This document shows positions 46,178 to 59,300 of a stretch of 64,000 nucleotides of DNA, piece by piece. The translations under genes and the position numbers were made by a program. This DNA is from Podaxis mareebaensis. Its lineage: Eukaryota > Basidiomycota > Agaricomycetes > Agaricales > Agaricaceae. Under the pieces are notes generated by a model. It saw only the letters and a program-made list of their open reading frames with translations. It ran no database searches and was not told the origin of the DNA. The stretch lies in contig JAEUWP010000120.1 of the NCBI GenBank assembly GCA_018524725.1, positions 158,121 through 222,120 of the forward strand, given 5' to 3'. Within the stretch, counting starts at the first letter, position 1. Each line of letters starts with the position of its first letter.

Positions 46178-47698
46178 TTATCCCCTTTGTTATTAGCAAG
46201 TTCCATCTTGCTACTACTATCAGAGACTGGTGTCAGGTGGGGAGTGGGTGGTCTACATTCTTCCACTTCCAACATCAGAGAAGGGAGATTCATAATGTCC
46301 ATCAATTGTATGGATGTGTTCTGATTCTCTTGGCTGTCTCATCTGACAAGGGAGCAAATGCATGCAGCAGCTCTGCTGAGGAGTGAGTGTTGATCTCTGA
46401 TTGATGTGGGGGAGGCTGAAGGTATAGGAGTTGGGGCATGTGGTCTGCCTGCTTTGGGTGCTGATGATGTTGTCAGCAAGGGTGGAGATGGTGGCATCAA
46501 TGGATTGGTGCAGTTGCACACTTGATGGACTTGGTGTTTGGGCACAGCAGGGAAGGTAGGGGGTTCCATTATAGTCCCTAGCTCATAGAGATGATCAGGA
46601 GAGGTCACTTCCTCTATGTCAATCAGTATGTGGATACCACTGGTGTTGATCAGCCCTTTGTGGAAAAGTGTGTGAAGGGTGAAGTAATGGAGGAGGTTGG
46701 GCTGGGAGTGGGTGCCTAGGAGGAGTGATAGGTTAGCTAGGAGTGCAGCAGTTGCCCAAATCAGAAAGGTGAGGTAGGGAGTCAGGATGTCATTGTATTC
46801 TTTGATGCAGAGCCACATAGTGGCTTGCATCAGTAGATCATGACAGTAAAGCCTCAGTTCATGATGGAATGCTAGCATCTTGATGATGTCTAATGCTTCC
46901 CTGAATTGGAGGCATGAGATGTGGACTTGGAGTTGGGGGAGTCCTGGAATGTAAGGTGTGAGTCTTGTGTAGAGTTGAATCAGGTTGTGATTGTTGATCT
47001 GCTCATCAGGGAGATCAGGGTAGTGGAGGATTTGAAAGAGAGCTAGTTCTGCTAAGTGTGTTGAGTCATAGACCAAGTTTATCAATGAGAAGTTTGGTAG
47101 TAGTGCTTGAGCTCTCAATGTTGCTATGTAGTCAAGGAGAGATGTTGTGGCCAATACAAGCAAGTCAGGCTGTCTCTATTGAGTTCAAAAGTCAAATGAG
47201 CATTCTAGCAGAATGCATGATAGTAGCAATAGTTTCCCTGTAGATGTTGCAGTTTTGAACCAAAAGTGGATTCCTTCAAAGAGTGGGGTCCTGGGTGATG
47301 GAGTTAACCCAGTCCAGAGATTCTTGGAGTCAAATGAGTTCAGAGTCAAGGTCAGATACTTCACTAGGGAGGGAAGGTAGTTTGATTGGGGATCTGGCAT
47401 TGATTGGCCAGATGAATTCCCTGGTTCCAATATGGGTTGAGTAGGCTGGGAGCAGGTGGAGTGGGTGCAAGATGAGGAAGGGTATGGCATCCTGCATGAT
47501 TGTAGTCATTGTGATGTGTTGTATGGCAAGGTGTTCTGTAATGGCATTCAGTCTTTCTTGGAAGGTGGTGGGCATCTCAATGAGGGAAGGGAGGCTGTTA
47601 GAGTTATGGCTAGTGCTTGCAGTAGCATTGGGAGGTAATTGAGTATCTTGCTGAGCTTCAGTTTGAGTGGTGGGTTCTTGGTTGTTGGTGGTTGACAT
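46178..47698 (-). pseudogene. Extra 3' ORF of A2 (env position), in two frames
   Basis: The first part starts at ATG 47698 (MSTTNNQEPTTQTEAQQDTQ), contains LNAITEHLAIQHITMTTIMQ and SLPSEVSDLDSELI, and ends in ETA plus stop near 47170. The second part, in the +1 frame (about 47490-46178), has ALFQILHYPDLPDEQINNHN, PQLQVHISCLQFREALDIIK, ATMWLCIKEYNDILTPYLTF, WATAALLANLSLLLGTHSQP and ELGTIMEPPTFPAVP. It then continues through VEECRPPTPHLTPVSDSSSK and the polypurine tract into the LTR ORF. Stops interrupt it. Function unknown. Confidence 0.7.
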
Positions 47699-47704
47699 CT
47701 CTGC

Positions 47705-50700
47705 TAGTTAGTGAAGTTTGTTCTTCCTTTTATAAGTGTTTAGGATTTGCTGTGCATTAGAGAATGTGGACTGCAGTTCCCAAGTATTTTTGGAGTGTGG
47801 ATAGCCAGTCCACTTGACTAGGAATTTGAGGCAGTTGTGCAGTCATTGATGATTTAGGATTGCTTCAACTTCATAGTGTTCTTCATCATTGCACAGTTCT
47901 GGCACAGGTTGCAGGTAGTGTTTGCTGTATAGGTTATTCTCGGTTACTGGAGTGAGAAGAGTGGCATGAAATATGGGGTGAATTCACCATGTTTTGGGTA
48001 ACTTTAGTTTGAAGTTAACTGCAGATATCTTCTTAATGATTTTGAAAGGCCCTTCATGTTTCAGGGTAAGCTTCCTTGATTTGACTTGTAATGGAAGATT
48101 GCAAGTGTCTAACCATACTTGGTCTCCTACAGAGTAGGTTGGGAGTTGATAGTTGGCTGTGCATCTTGCCATAATTTGACAGGCATGGTTATGTGCTTGA
48201 ATAGTGCATTGGTGGGCTTCAGTGAGGCAGTTCATGCAGTCTTCTGCTGATGGATTGTTTGTAGGTTCCATTTCTGTTGGGAAGGCCTTTGGGGTGTATC
48301 TGTAAAGTAGCTGGAATGGAGTTTCAGAGCGTCCAGCATGGGGATGGTTGTTGTGGCAGAATTCATAAATCAGGAGATACTTGCTCCATTCATTTGGGTC
48401 ACTTGAAGTGGCAATGGTGAGATAGGTTTCAATTTCCTGGTTGAAGCATTCAGTGGATCCATCAGTTTGTGGATGGTATGCTGTAGAGTAGGTGGGCTTG
48501 ACATTGAGGAGTTTGTACAGTTCTTACATTGCTTTGGATATGAATCAGGGGTCACAATCTGAGATGATCTTATTGGGAAGGCCATATTGCAAAAATAGGT
48601 GGTTGACCAAAATAGAAGCAATGACTTGGCTGTTAGCAGTCTTCATAGTAGGGGCTAAAATTATCCCCTTTATTAGGCCATAGTCCACTATGGCCAAAAT
48701 AGAGTTGTATCTATGGGATGGTAGTAGATCTGTGATGAGATCCATAGAGATTTGCAAAAAGGGCCATGCTGATTGGGGTGCTGGGATTGGTTGGTAAGGC
48801 AGCTTTTCTGGTCACCTAATGATCTTATGCTACTGGCAAGTTGGGCAGCCTTTGACATATTCAGTGATGTAGTCCTTCATGGCTGGCCAGTAAATATATT
48901 CAGCAAGTTTTTGAAGTGTTTTGGCTATTCCGGGATGTCCTGCAGTCTGATGATCATGTATACATTAGAGTAATCTGTGGCATAGTGATGGTTCATTGGG
49001 GATCAGTATTCTTTTCCCATGAGTGGGTAATTCTTGATCTGGGGTGTCATCATCATTGGGGTCTATCATTTCTCAGTACTTCTTGATGACTTGTTTGTCT
49101 TCCTTGGTAATTATGGCAATCATTGACTTGTCAAAAACAGTAATATCATGGTTCTTGATTTCTTGGGGTGTGAGGTCAGGTTGTCTTGACAGTGCATCCA
49201 CTGGTCCATTCTTTCAACCAGGTATGTGCTTGATCTTGAGATTGGGCTGGAATCATTGCATGAATTGTACCCAGTGAACTTGTCACTTATTGAGGGTTTG
49301 TGGTTCCTTGTAGTGGGATAGATTTTCATGGTCACTCCAGATGATGATTTCATGGGGCAATCCTTCAAGGTAGTGGCACCAAGTGCACAGTGCAATAATA
49401 ATAGCTAGCCATTCAAGTTCTGAGCAATGATAGTTGCACTCTGTTGGAGTAAAGGCTTTGGAATGGAAGGCTATTGGGTGACAAATGCTGTTTTCATCTT
49501 TTTGGTAAAGCACAGCTCCTGCTGCATATTGTGATGCATCAGTTTCAATTTCAAAAGGTTTTGAGGGGTCAGGTGTGATAAGAATAGGTCAATCTTTGAA
49601 TTTCCTTTTGAGTTCATTAAATGCTTGTTGGTGTTCAGGTTTCCATTCAAACTTGATGTTCTTGGACATTAAAGTGTTTAGGGGTGCTGCATACTTGGAG
49701 TAACTCTGAATGAAGTAGCAGTAAAAATTGCAAAATCTGATAAATTTTCAGACATCTTGAGTCATTTTGGGTATAGGCCAGTTCTTGATTCCTTCAAGTT
49801 TGGCAGCATCCATTTTGATGGAGGTAGGAGTGACTACAGCTCCTAAGTATTTGACTCACTGTTTCTCAAATTCACATTTCTCAGGTTTGAGGTATAGGTC
49901 ATGTTTTCATAGTATCTCAAGTACTTCTCAAGTGATTTGTCATAGTTCTTGTCATGTTTTGGCATGGACAAGGATGTCATCCATGTAGACTAGCACTTGT
50001 CCTCTACAGATGAGATAGGTGAATATATGGTCCATCATTGATTGGAACATTGCTGGGCTGTTACACATTCTGAAGAACATGACTGTAGGTTTGAATAATC
50101 CCCTTGGGGTTTTGAAGGCTCCTTTCTATTGGTCACCTTTGTGGATGCAGATGTTGTTGTATCCAGCTTGTATGTCAAATTTTGTAAACCATTTTGATCC
50201 TTTGAGTTTGTCAAGTAGTGAGGAAATGAGGGGTATCAGGTAGGCATTCTTGATTGTATGTGTGTTAAGATAGTGGTAATCTTGACAGGGTCTTAGTTTG
50301 CCATCTTTCTTCCCTATAAAGAAGAAAGGTGATGCCATTGGTGATTCAGATGGGTGAATATATCCTTTTTCAAGGTTTTCATCAATGAACTTGTCAAGTT
50401 CTTGCATTTTGATAGGTGATAGTCAGTAGGGTTTGAATGATTTGGGTTCAAATGTGTCTTTGAGCTCAATTTTATGATCCCAGGGTCTGCTTGGTGGGAA
50501 TTGGGATGCTTTCTTCTTGGAAAATACATCAAGGTAGTCATGAAATTCTTTTGGAACAACTTTTCATGGGTCAGATTCTTTCTTCTGATCTCCATACTGT
50601 TGTGCAATTACTTGTGAGGCATTTGCTTTGAAGTTGATTTCAAGGAATGATTTGGGTTCCAGGGTAATGTAGTTGATTTCATCAGTTTCTTCTTCTTCCA

Positions 50701-51211
50701 TGGTTTGAAGAAGTTCTTGATAAATATATCCTGGGTTGTTGTTTCTCCAGGTGAGTGTTTGCTTTCTCCAGTCAATGTCTGGGTTATGTTTCATGAGCCA
50801 TGGGGCTCTGAGGATGATCTTCAGTTTGCCAAGTTTGGTAACTCATGTTGTAACTGGTGTGATCCAGTTATCAATCTTGATGTTAAGTAGGCATTCTTGA
50901 GTAGTGGTTCCTACTTTATTAATTGATCCATCAGCATTACAAACTTCAATTGGTTTAGGTAAGGGTTGAGTTTCAAGGTTCCACTGATTGATTAAACTTT
51001 CATCAATGAAGTTTTCTCCTGCTCCTGAGTTGAGCAAGGTAAGTGTGTTGATTGGCTGCTGTTGAGGTAGGTGTATGTATGTTGGAAGATAAAGGATTTT
51101 GTTGTGTTGTTGTGTGGTAACTTGGTTGATCATCTGAATAGGTTTTTGATAGTCAGGTGGATTTCTTGGTTGAGGGTATCCATTGAATGAATACTCAGAA
51201 TTGCTGCTCAC
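47705..51211 (-). pseudogene. A2 pol: protease, RT, RNase H, integrase, chromodomain (decayed)
   Basis: The protease site reads TLLNSGAGENFID (about 51015-51050); the catalytic Asp found in A1 (LLDSGAG) is Asn here. RT spans about 50407-49750 ([17 protein letters not shown]; box VYMDDILVHA near 49985, intact). RNase H lies at 49513-49285 (AFHSKAFTPTECNYHCSELE, IIIWSDHENL). Integrase spans about 48900-47985 (MDLITDLLPSHRYNSILAIV, GLPNKIISD, and VGDQVWLDTCNLPL in the C-terminal part). The chromodomain is at about 47870-47710 (FLVKWTGYPHSKNTWELQ) with a TGA at 47843-47845. Confidence 0.87.
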
Positions 51212-51230
51212 AATTTGTGAGTCATCAGAA

Positions 51231-52967
51231 CTAGATGCGACACTGGCTAGTCCCTCCTGGTAAAATCCTTTCCTTTCCCTTTTGAGTCTTCTTTGTCACC
51301 TGACTCTTCTTTGATGTTGTTGAGTCTTGACTTTTGATGTTTTTGGAATCATTTTCTGTGTTGGTTTCAGGAATAGGAGGCTTAGTTCTTTGATCTTTAC
51401 TTGTCGAGCAGGCATGATTGTGCATAATGTTTGCCAGTCTTGCAGATGAAGCATAAACCTTTGCTTCTGAGTTCATGGAGTTCTTGAGGTAGGAGGTTGT
51501 TGAGTTCTGCTTTGATTCTTGCTTTGATGATTTGATTAACTTATTCATTTGAGTAGTAGTCATCATTGGATGATACTTCTGAAGAGTCTTCTCCTGATGA
51601 CCATTCAGATTCACTATCTGTTCTGTCAATATTATTGAGCTCATTCATGAGGATGTTGTCAATGTCTATGGGACCATATCCTGGGGGGTTACAAGTTGTT
51701 TGAGATAGTGTATATGCTTGGAAGTTGTAGCTTTTACTTGAAATACAAGATTTTGAATGTTTCTTGCAATGGGAGTTTGAGTAGTGTTGGTACAAATTTC
51801 TTGGGCAATCAGTAAATGATTGAAAGTGTGCCAGTCCTCCTGTGTGGCAGGCTACTGTGTAGACAGCTTTAGGGTCATTTTCTGCAGGGCTCTGGTTAAT
51901 GATGCCTTTGTGGTAATACAGGTCCAGTCCTTTAAGGAATAGTGTGACTTTGGTCTCATTATGACTAATGCCTGCTGAGGTGCATAGGCTTTTGAACTGG
52001 TTGATGTATTCTTTGATTGGTTTATCATTCTGTTTGAGGTGTGTGAGGCAGTCAATGCTGACAATGGTGGTAGAGGCTTGTTTAAATGAATTATCCAACT
52101 CAGTGAAGAATTGGGCAAGGGTCTAGGTTGTGTTGAAGGTGTTTCTAGTGGTATGGGTGGTGACATAGGCTTCTTTCCATGTGGTGGCTGGTCCTCACAT
52201 GTTAAGGAGGGCAAACATGATCTTGGCTGAGTTGGAGGAGAGATTGGTCAGTTGGCATGCATAGTAAATTTGTAAGTCTCTCTTCCATCATGGGTAGTTG
52301 GATGGGTCTCCATAGAATGGTTCAGGTTTCTTGACCTTTGGGTCTCATGAGGTCAACATGGTGGAATGTACTGGCTGAGGTGATTGGGTTCTAGAGGTTG
52401 TATTGGGATACAGGGTAATTGGATTGTAGGGGTCTGGTCTGTGTTGTCTAATAAGGCCATTGAGGATTGATTCTTGGTCAGTTGGTGAGGTAGTTCTAAT
52501 ATATTCCTGTTGTTCAGGGGTGAAGGTGTCATACCAGGCTTGTTGTGCTGGGGTGAGGATGAGTGGGTGGAGGATGGGCTGTTCTGGGGACTCTGGTTGG
52601 TTACTTCCTGAGTGGTATGAGTGTTCAGACTCAGTGTCAATGTGCTCAGGATCTCCTTTGTATTGAAGGAGGGGGTTTGGCTGGGTAGATTGTTCTGGTG
52701 TTGTAACTGCTTGGCTAATTCACTCAGAGCACTTTCCAAGAGAAGCTTGTCTGATAAGTCCTGCTGTGGTGCTGGTGGAAGGTTTGATGGGTGGACGAGT
52801 GTTGTGAAAGGATTCAGCACATTGGATGGGCAGGGGTGGTGAATATGGGGTTTGCTCTGGTGAGTGGGTATGAAGCTGAAGTATGGGATCTGAGGGCAGG
52901 GTTGGTTGGTGTTGTCTAGATTGTTTGGGTTTTTGTTGCTTTCCTTTTTCTGAGAACAGGGTGGCAT
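51231..52967 (-). pseudogene. A2 gag with zinc knuckle (decayed)
   Basis: A start is at 52967 (MPPCSQKKESNKNPNN). The N-terminus is rich in Pro, Gln and Ser. The capsid-like region (about 52210-51850) has FKQASTTIVSIDCLTHLKQN, FKSLCTSAGISHNETKVTLF and LKGLDLYYHKGIIN. The C-terminal zinc knuckle CFICKTGKHYAQSC lies near 51425-51465, and an acidic stretch precedes it. There are stops and frame changes. Confidence 0.8.
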
Positions 52968-53544
52968 TGAGGAATCTGTGGTGAGGGAGGTGTTGTGGGT
53001 TGGTTGCTGACTAGCTTGGACAAAATCCTATCTTGATCTTGAGTATCTCTGGGACTTCTTGTGGTACAGTTTTAATCTTTCTTGAATCCAGTTGTGCTTC
53101 TGGATGGTGGATGATTTCTGTAATGCACAAAATCCACAATTGTACTAGGGGTCTATCTTTCCTTTCTGGTTACCCTTCAGTCAGATACTCCTTCTTTGTA
53201 CATGGCTTAGAGTTATTCCACAGCATGGCTATTGTCTCCCACAGCTGGTTTAGTGCTTGATGTGGGTGCTTTTCTCCTTTACTTGTTGTCCAAGATAATG
53301 GCCAGTTATCCAGGCATTCAAGGATTGGCTCTGCCCTTTGTTATCAGTCTGGAGTAGGTCATGGTTGTTTTCTGGGTTTGCCAAGGTTTCTACAATCTGT
53401 CTAAATTGCTTTAGATGGAGCAGTTTCCTCTCTCCAATCTGTGGGCCTTTAAGATCTAGGTTGCTATCCTGATCACTGTGTTTGGGCATATCTCCTGTTG
53501 TAGATTTGCAGTCTATTCACAGATCCAGGCTAGTGTTGGCTAGG
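52968..53544 (-). other. A2 untranslated leader
   Basis: This 577-bp non-coding stretch lies between the L6 LTR and gag and is similar to the A1 leader over most of its length. The part next to the LTR differs from A1 and appears shortened, so no primer-binding site could be assigned. Confidence 0.5.
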
Positions 53545-56377
53545 TGTTAGGTTGGTCCTTATCACTGGTCACCTAAGCTTTGCTAGGGGGCAGCTATCTC
53601 ACTAGATGGTTCACAGAGGCACTAGGATCTAGCAAGAAAGATCATGGTAAGTAGGTGGCAAGGCAAGTGTCCAGTTAAGCACACTCAGAGGTCAAACTTC
53701 TATCAGTCGAGAATATGACCAATAGAGAGTTTACTACCACACTGATCATGAACTAACATCAATCCAGGGATAAAGCAAAAGCAATATTCTGAATTTGAGA
53801 ATATAGGAAGTTTGCACTTCCAGTACATGAGCAGCTATTTAAGCTTTACTTATAAGGTCCAGATTGGTAACTATGATGAAGTAAGGCTACAAGTTCAAGA
53901 GTCAATAGAAGCATAACTATGGAGTGGAGCAAGACAAGAATAGAACTAGGATAAGAATAGAAACAAGACTAGGAAGAAAACTAGTTAACTAAGGAAATAG
54001 TTCAGTCTGAGTTCAGCTGGAATACAAGGATACAAGATGAAGAGTTGTAGTAGAGAGATAGAGAGAGAAACTATTTATTAGTTTATATTACAAGTCCATA
54101 TCAGGATGAAGATGTCCATCAGAGGAGTTGGAGGAATATGAGTCAGGAGATGAGGTAGAACTAGGAATGGTGAAGTTCCCTGCTGAAGGCATTGAGTCAG
54201 AGGAGTCTGACTTGTGAAGGAAGATGAGACTGCAGTGCAGAGAGGATGATGACAATGACAATATGTTGGCAGTGACATATGGTGGTGGGTATGGAGGAGG
54301 ATCACTGATGGGTTCTTCTGGGTTGGATTTGTCAATGCCTGGAATATTGGAATCAACACTGCAGAGGGGTGGAAGCTGAGTATGACAGAGAGGGATGGCC
54401 AGAGGCTTGTCAGAGTTAGGATCAACATGATAGACTTCTACTTCTCAAAAATAGAAACCATGTGTGACTTTGTACTTGATGATATGTGGGACAACCTCAG
54501 GTGGATACATCATGTAGGAATGGAGGAATACAATTGGTTCTCCAGCATAAGGGATCATCTGCCAACCATGGGCCCAGGTGGAGTTGAAGTTATTATGGAT
54601 CATTTGGACATATAACCCATTAGGATCGAAGACGTGGGTGAAGGGAGCATTCTCCCAAGCAATGCATAATATTTCTGTCATCATGCAGTCAGTCTCGTAG
54701 AAGATTGGTCCAGGCATCAGCCAGTCTTCAGAGAATAGGGAGGCATGGCCAGGGAGGTGACAGTTGGCAGATGCTTTGTTACAGTGATGGGGCAGCAAAT
54801 GGATTACTATAGAATATAACAGATAAAGGTGATAATGTGAAGTAAAATATAAAATAGTATTACCAAAAGCCACACCCTAGCAAGTTTGTGGGGGACTCTG
54901 ATTCAGAAATGAAAGGGATAACAACATGACATGAGATTGAAACACTTGCTAGGAATGTAAAAAGGTAAGGGTAGGAGTTGTGAAGGAGTGGGGGAGTGTG
55001 TATGTTCTTGGTGTTATCTTCACTTAACACAAGGATTTCTGTGTACTGTTGCAAGGTGGTCTTAGCAATTTCCTAGTTCAAGACTGAACTGGACTGTTTG
55101 TTCTTTAAATTGACAAGTCTCTGATGTAGCATCACTACAATACACAAGTACCAAAGAATCAAAGGTAGTGAGAGTGATCCCTCGCTACTACTAGAAATAT
55201 ACCGACTTGTACCAATAAGTGCTCTGACCAGCAATACACAGCTGCAATGTACTCCTAGTTAACCCTGCTAAGGCTAACTTCTGATTCTCAACTTATGGAA
55301 ACTTCTGGGGGAACTACTGGGTCTTTGTTCTGGCTCTCGCTAGTAGGTCACATTGACTGAAGAAAACTCCTATAAACACTTAACTATCACTCAGTGATTG
55401 TCAAATATTCAACAACCCTCTAAGCAAAGCTTAGCAGGAATTCCCTTGCTTCACCTCACGTCATTGAGGGGTTTTTATATTATAAGTTGGGGAATGATTA
55501 CAATCTAGTGTTACAATGTTCTGACTCAATAAAGGATTATGTATACAAGTACAGAGTTATATAATTTATAATCTACATTGTTCTCTGCCCAATAAGATGT
55601 TCTGATAGTGGACGCATGGACTGATATAGTATGTGTGTATGATATTTATCAGCTTTTCACTGACCAAGTCTACTGTATGTATAATACCCTTCACCATTTC
55701 TGACTCAACAGTATTATGAATCTTCATTCTCTGTGCTTCTCACTAAGCTGATTCAAATCACTGACTGTTAATGAGTTGTGTGGTTTTTGACATCTCACAA
55801 GGTCAATGAATCACTTCCAATGAGGTGACACATCAATCCCTTAGTGGAGTAGTTCTCTCTTCTGACTCAGACTTTATCTGCTGAGGTCATAGCTGTGCTA
55901 GGTCTTTGGTACACAGTGGCAGCTAAGCATACTATTGAACGAGATAATCCTTAGTGTCACTTGTGCAAGAAAGGATCCTCATGAGGATGTGATTTGTTAA
56001 GAACTGACTCCGGATGGGGGTGGACCATGGGTGGCCAAGGGCAGATGCATGTGGACATGGGGTTGAGGCCTTGGCTTCAACTTATGTGTTGCACCCCTCT
56101 GATACCATGGTGGCCTCACTTGACCAACTACAGACTCGAGTGGATGAGCGGACAGAGAATGGATGAAGACAGGACAAGCCTGGACTGAGGGGTGGACTCA
56201 TAGCAGACAAGCAGGAGAGAGGAGAAAGATCTAAGTTGATATTCTGACTGAGGACTACAAACAGTAGTGATCCTACTTATATACTAGCAGTCAGGATAAA
56301 GTCTGGAGAGTAGTAGTTAAGTGAGAAACAATAGTAACTACTCAAAGGAGAATACCAGAAACATGTGAACTGATAAC

Positions 56378-59300
56378 TAGTGTTGCCATGGCTCAGCTCG
56401 GCTCAGCTCGGCTCAATTCAGGCATGGCTTAGCTTCAGAAAGGCTCAGGAGCCATCAGGGAGCCAGACAGCCAGCTCAGCTCCAGCTGGCTAGCCAAAGA
56501 GCTGCAATGAGCTGGGTATTTAAAACACCATATATATACTACTTGAACAAATCTTGGGCAATCATGGCTCAGGAAATGTTCAGTTTACTATGAAAGATCA
56601 ACCAGGTGGAGCAGGAAATTTCCAGCTACCTCAGTTAGAAAATTAATGTTGACAACAAAATGCTAATGAACTTTGAGGTGGCATTATGACAAGATTTCAG
56701 TGTGACAGTGATGGTAGCACATTGTAACACTATGGATCAAATTGCAAAGATTGTCAATTGATGTTGAACATATTACAAAAGAGTGGCTATGGTATTAGAG
56801 CTGGAGTTTTAAGAGAATCCATGAAGCTTGTCACATCTTCAGGTACTTGACTCTCCTCCATTGTGAGTTCCATTAAGTGTGCATATTCCTCATTCTGGCT
56901 TAGTCCAGCTGTAAAGTTGAGTTCGTATCCATGGTTATATGAGTATTTAAGCATTTGTAAAGCTTCCATTAGCTCAGGAGCAATACAGTTCCATTGGAGT
57001 GTCATTGTTTCCTTTGCAGATGAGAATATTCTCTCACAGGGCACAGCTGAGCCTTGAATTGAAAGAATATCAAGTGCAAGGAGGAAGATGGTAGGATAAT
57101 GGGAGCGATTTTCCTATGAGGTTGTATATAAGTGATATCTAGGAGGTGTTGAAAGTGAGCTTACCTGCCAGAATGTAAGACTGCTTGTTGACTGATAGGG
57201 ATCAAGGAAATAAGATTCCACCTCAGTATGTAAGTTGTGATCCTCAGGAGTCAACAGTGAAAGATTACAGAGGCCAAGGATAAGATTTGGATCATCATGG
57301 AAGTTGAAATCATTGTCTGTTGCTGATACCTGAGGCCCTCGAGTGCTTGGTTCTGTGAAATCATGATACTGTGAGAGCTAGAAAATTTAGGTTAGACTTC
57401 ATAATATAATTAAAGCAGAAAAAGCATACATGAGCGATAAAAAGCTCACAGACTTCTTCTACTTCCCCTGGCATGTTTTCTCAAAACCAATTTAACTTCA
57501 TAGCTGGGTTTATTACTAACCAATTATGAGTCAGAATAGGGTCTTAAGAGTTTCAGTTGTTGGTCTTACATATTGACAATGTATATGCAGGCACCAAAGT
57601 CAGTCAATCATGATAATGTTGCAGCTTTTCGATGCCAGCCTGGATTGTTTCATAATAACAACCCAGAGGGAGTTGTTCTTGTAGTTCTTGCCATCTTGAG
57701 ATCATTGCATTGAATGCAGGCATTGCTCCACATAGTGTCAGAGTTTTCTCAGCAGAGAGGACCTGCTGGAAAGCATGCAGAACCTAAGTGAGGTGTAATG
57801 TTGACTGTTAGACAACTATTATTTCAGATTAAAAAGATGTCACATACAGCAAGAATTCGTGCATAGCATTTTAAATCAACCCAGTCCTGTCACTGAAGAT
57901 GGTATCATTGCAAGTCAGAAGCAAGGGTGAGATATCAGTCAATCGCCTACATAATAATGAACTTGTGATTTAAAGAGTCATCTATTCAAAAATTACCTGC
58001 TGGAGCTTCAATGCTCATAAAATCATAAGGTAGGTGGAGGACCACCATGTATCTACATCTTGAATAAGTTCATGATCTTGTAGTCCTAGACATTGACATG
58101 TATCTGCAAATGCATTGCAATGTAGTGAGGATGATTGGATCTGTTTACTAATATCAGGGTCCTGCTTTATGAAGTCGGCACCTAGTCATACTTACCATGT
58201 GAATAGCAGACTGAAGTACTGCAATGACATCACGCTCTTGTTGCCCAGCACAGTGGCTGGCACATAGTCATCAGCAGTTGTGCTTGCCCATCTGAGGTCA
58301 GTGACCTTGGATATTACAGCTTGACAGGCAAGGTTAACGATGTGTGGAAAACACCTGTACTAACCATTAGATGACATAACATGAAACAGAAGGTATCATC
58401 TCACCATATATGCCTTTCGGCTGCATCAAATCCAGAAATCCCTCAGCTAGTGAGCTCTTCAGCAAGGGAAGTGATACAGGTATCATTATTTGAGGCATTG
58501 TCAAGAGTGATCCATCCAATCTCATATCATGCATTCTAAGTATCTGAGATATCCAAATATAATCATATACTACTCACCTTCTGTGACATCTCAAGCCGAT
58601 TGAGTAAATGCATGAGCATTTGTGCCAGGTGATCACTGGTATGTCAACCAGGAATATGGTAGAAACCAATCAAGTATGATCAGAGCTGGAGAATGGTGCG
58701 AGAGCCAGCAGGACCACTGACTTCTACCATATCAACACAGTGGGCAGTAACAGCCATAAATGGTAAGAGGTTTTTGTCAGACCATAGATCCATGGTCAGC
58801 GAAATTCTTCCACCAGGACACTGATATCACATTAGATAACCATTACTCAATAAAGATACTATCGAAATCATACCTTCATCTCATTCTGAAGGTCAATGAG
58901 GTGTTGTTTCCAGTTGGACAAAATACAGGTGTGAAGGAATGTGCAATGAGGGATATCTGAGTCTCAGAGGTCACTGTGCATAAGCAGGAGGAGAGATCAG
59001 AAGTGTACATTCTCCAGGATGTTCATTGCCTGTTCAGATATCAATATAAGGTTATGTTTACTGTGAATCTTATGCACCTGATCATCAGACACCACAAACT
59101 TAGTGATGGCAGCAGTAAAGTTTTTGTATGTGAAGGCCCAATGAGCTTGGGTACTCCCATCATTCACCTCAAGAGATTGGCCCATCTGTCATTGATAATC
59201 AGCAACAACAGCCTGAGCTTCCTCACCATTGATCACCAGCTTCTTCTCATCACACTGTGTAACCCATTCCTTGAGGTGGTACCTGTAGAGATGTCATTGG

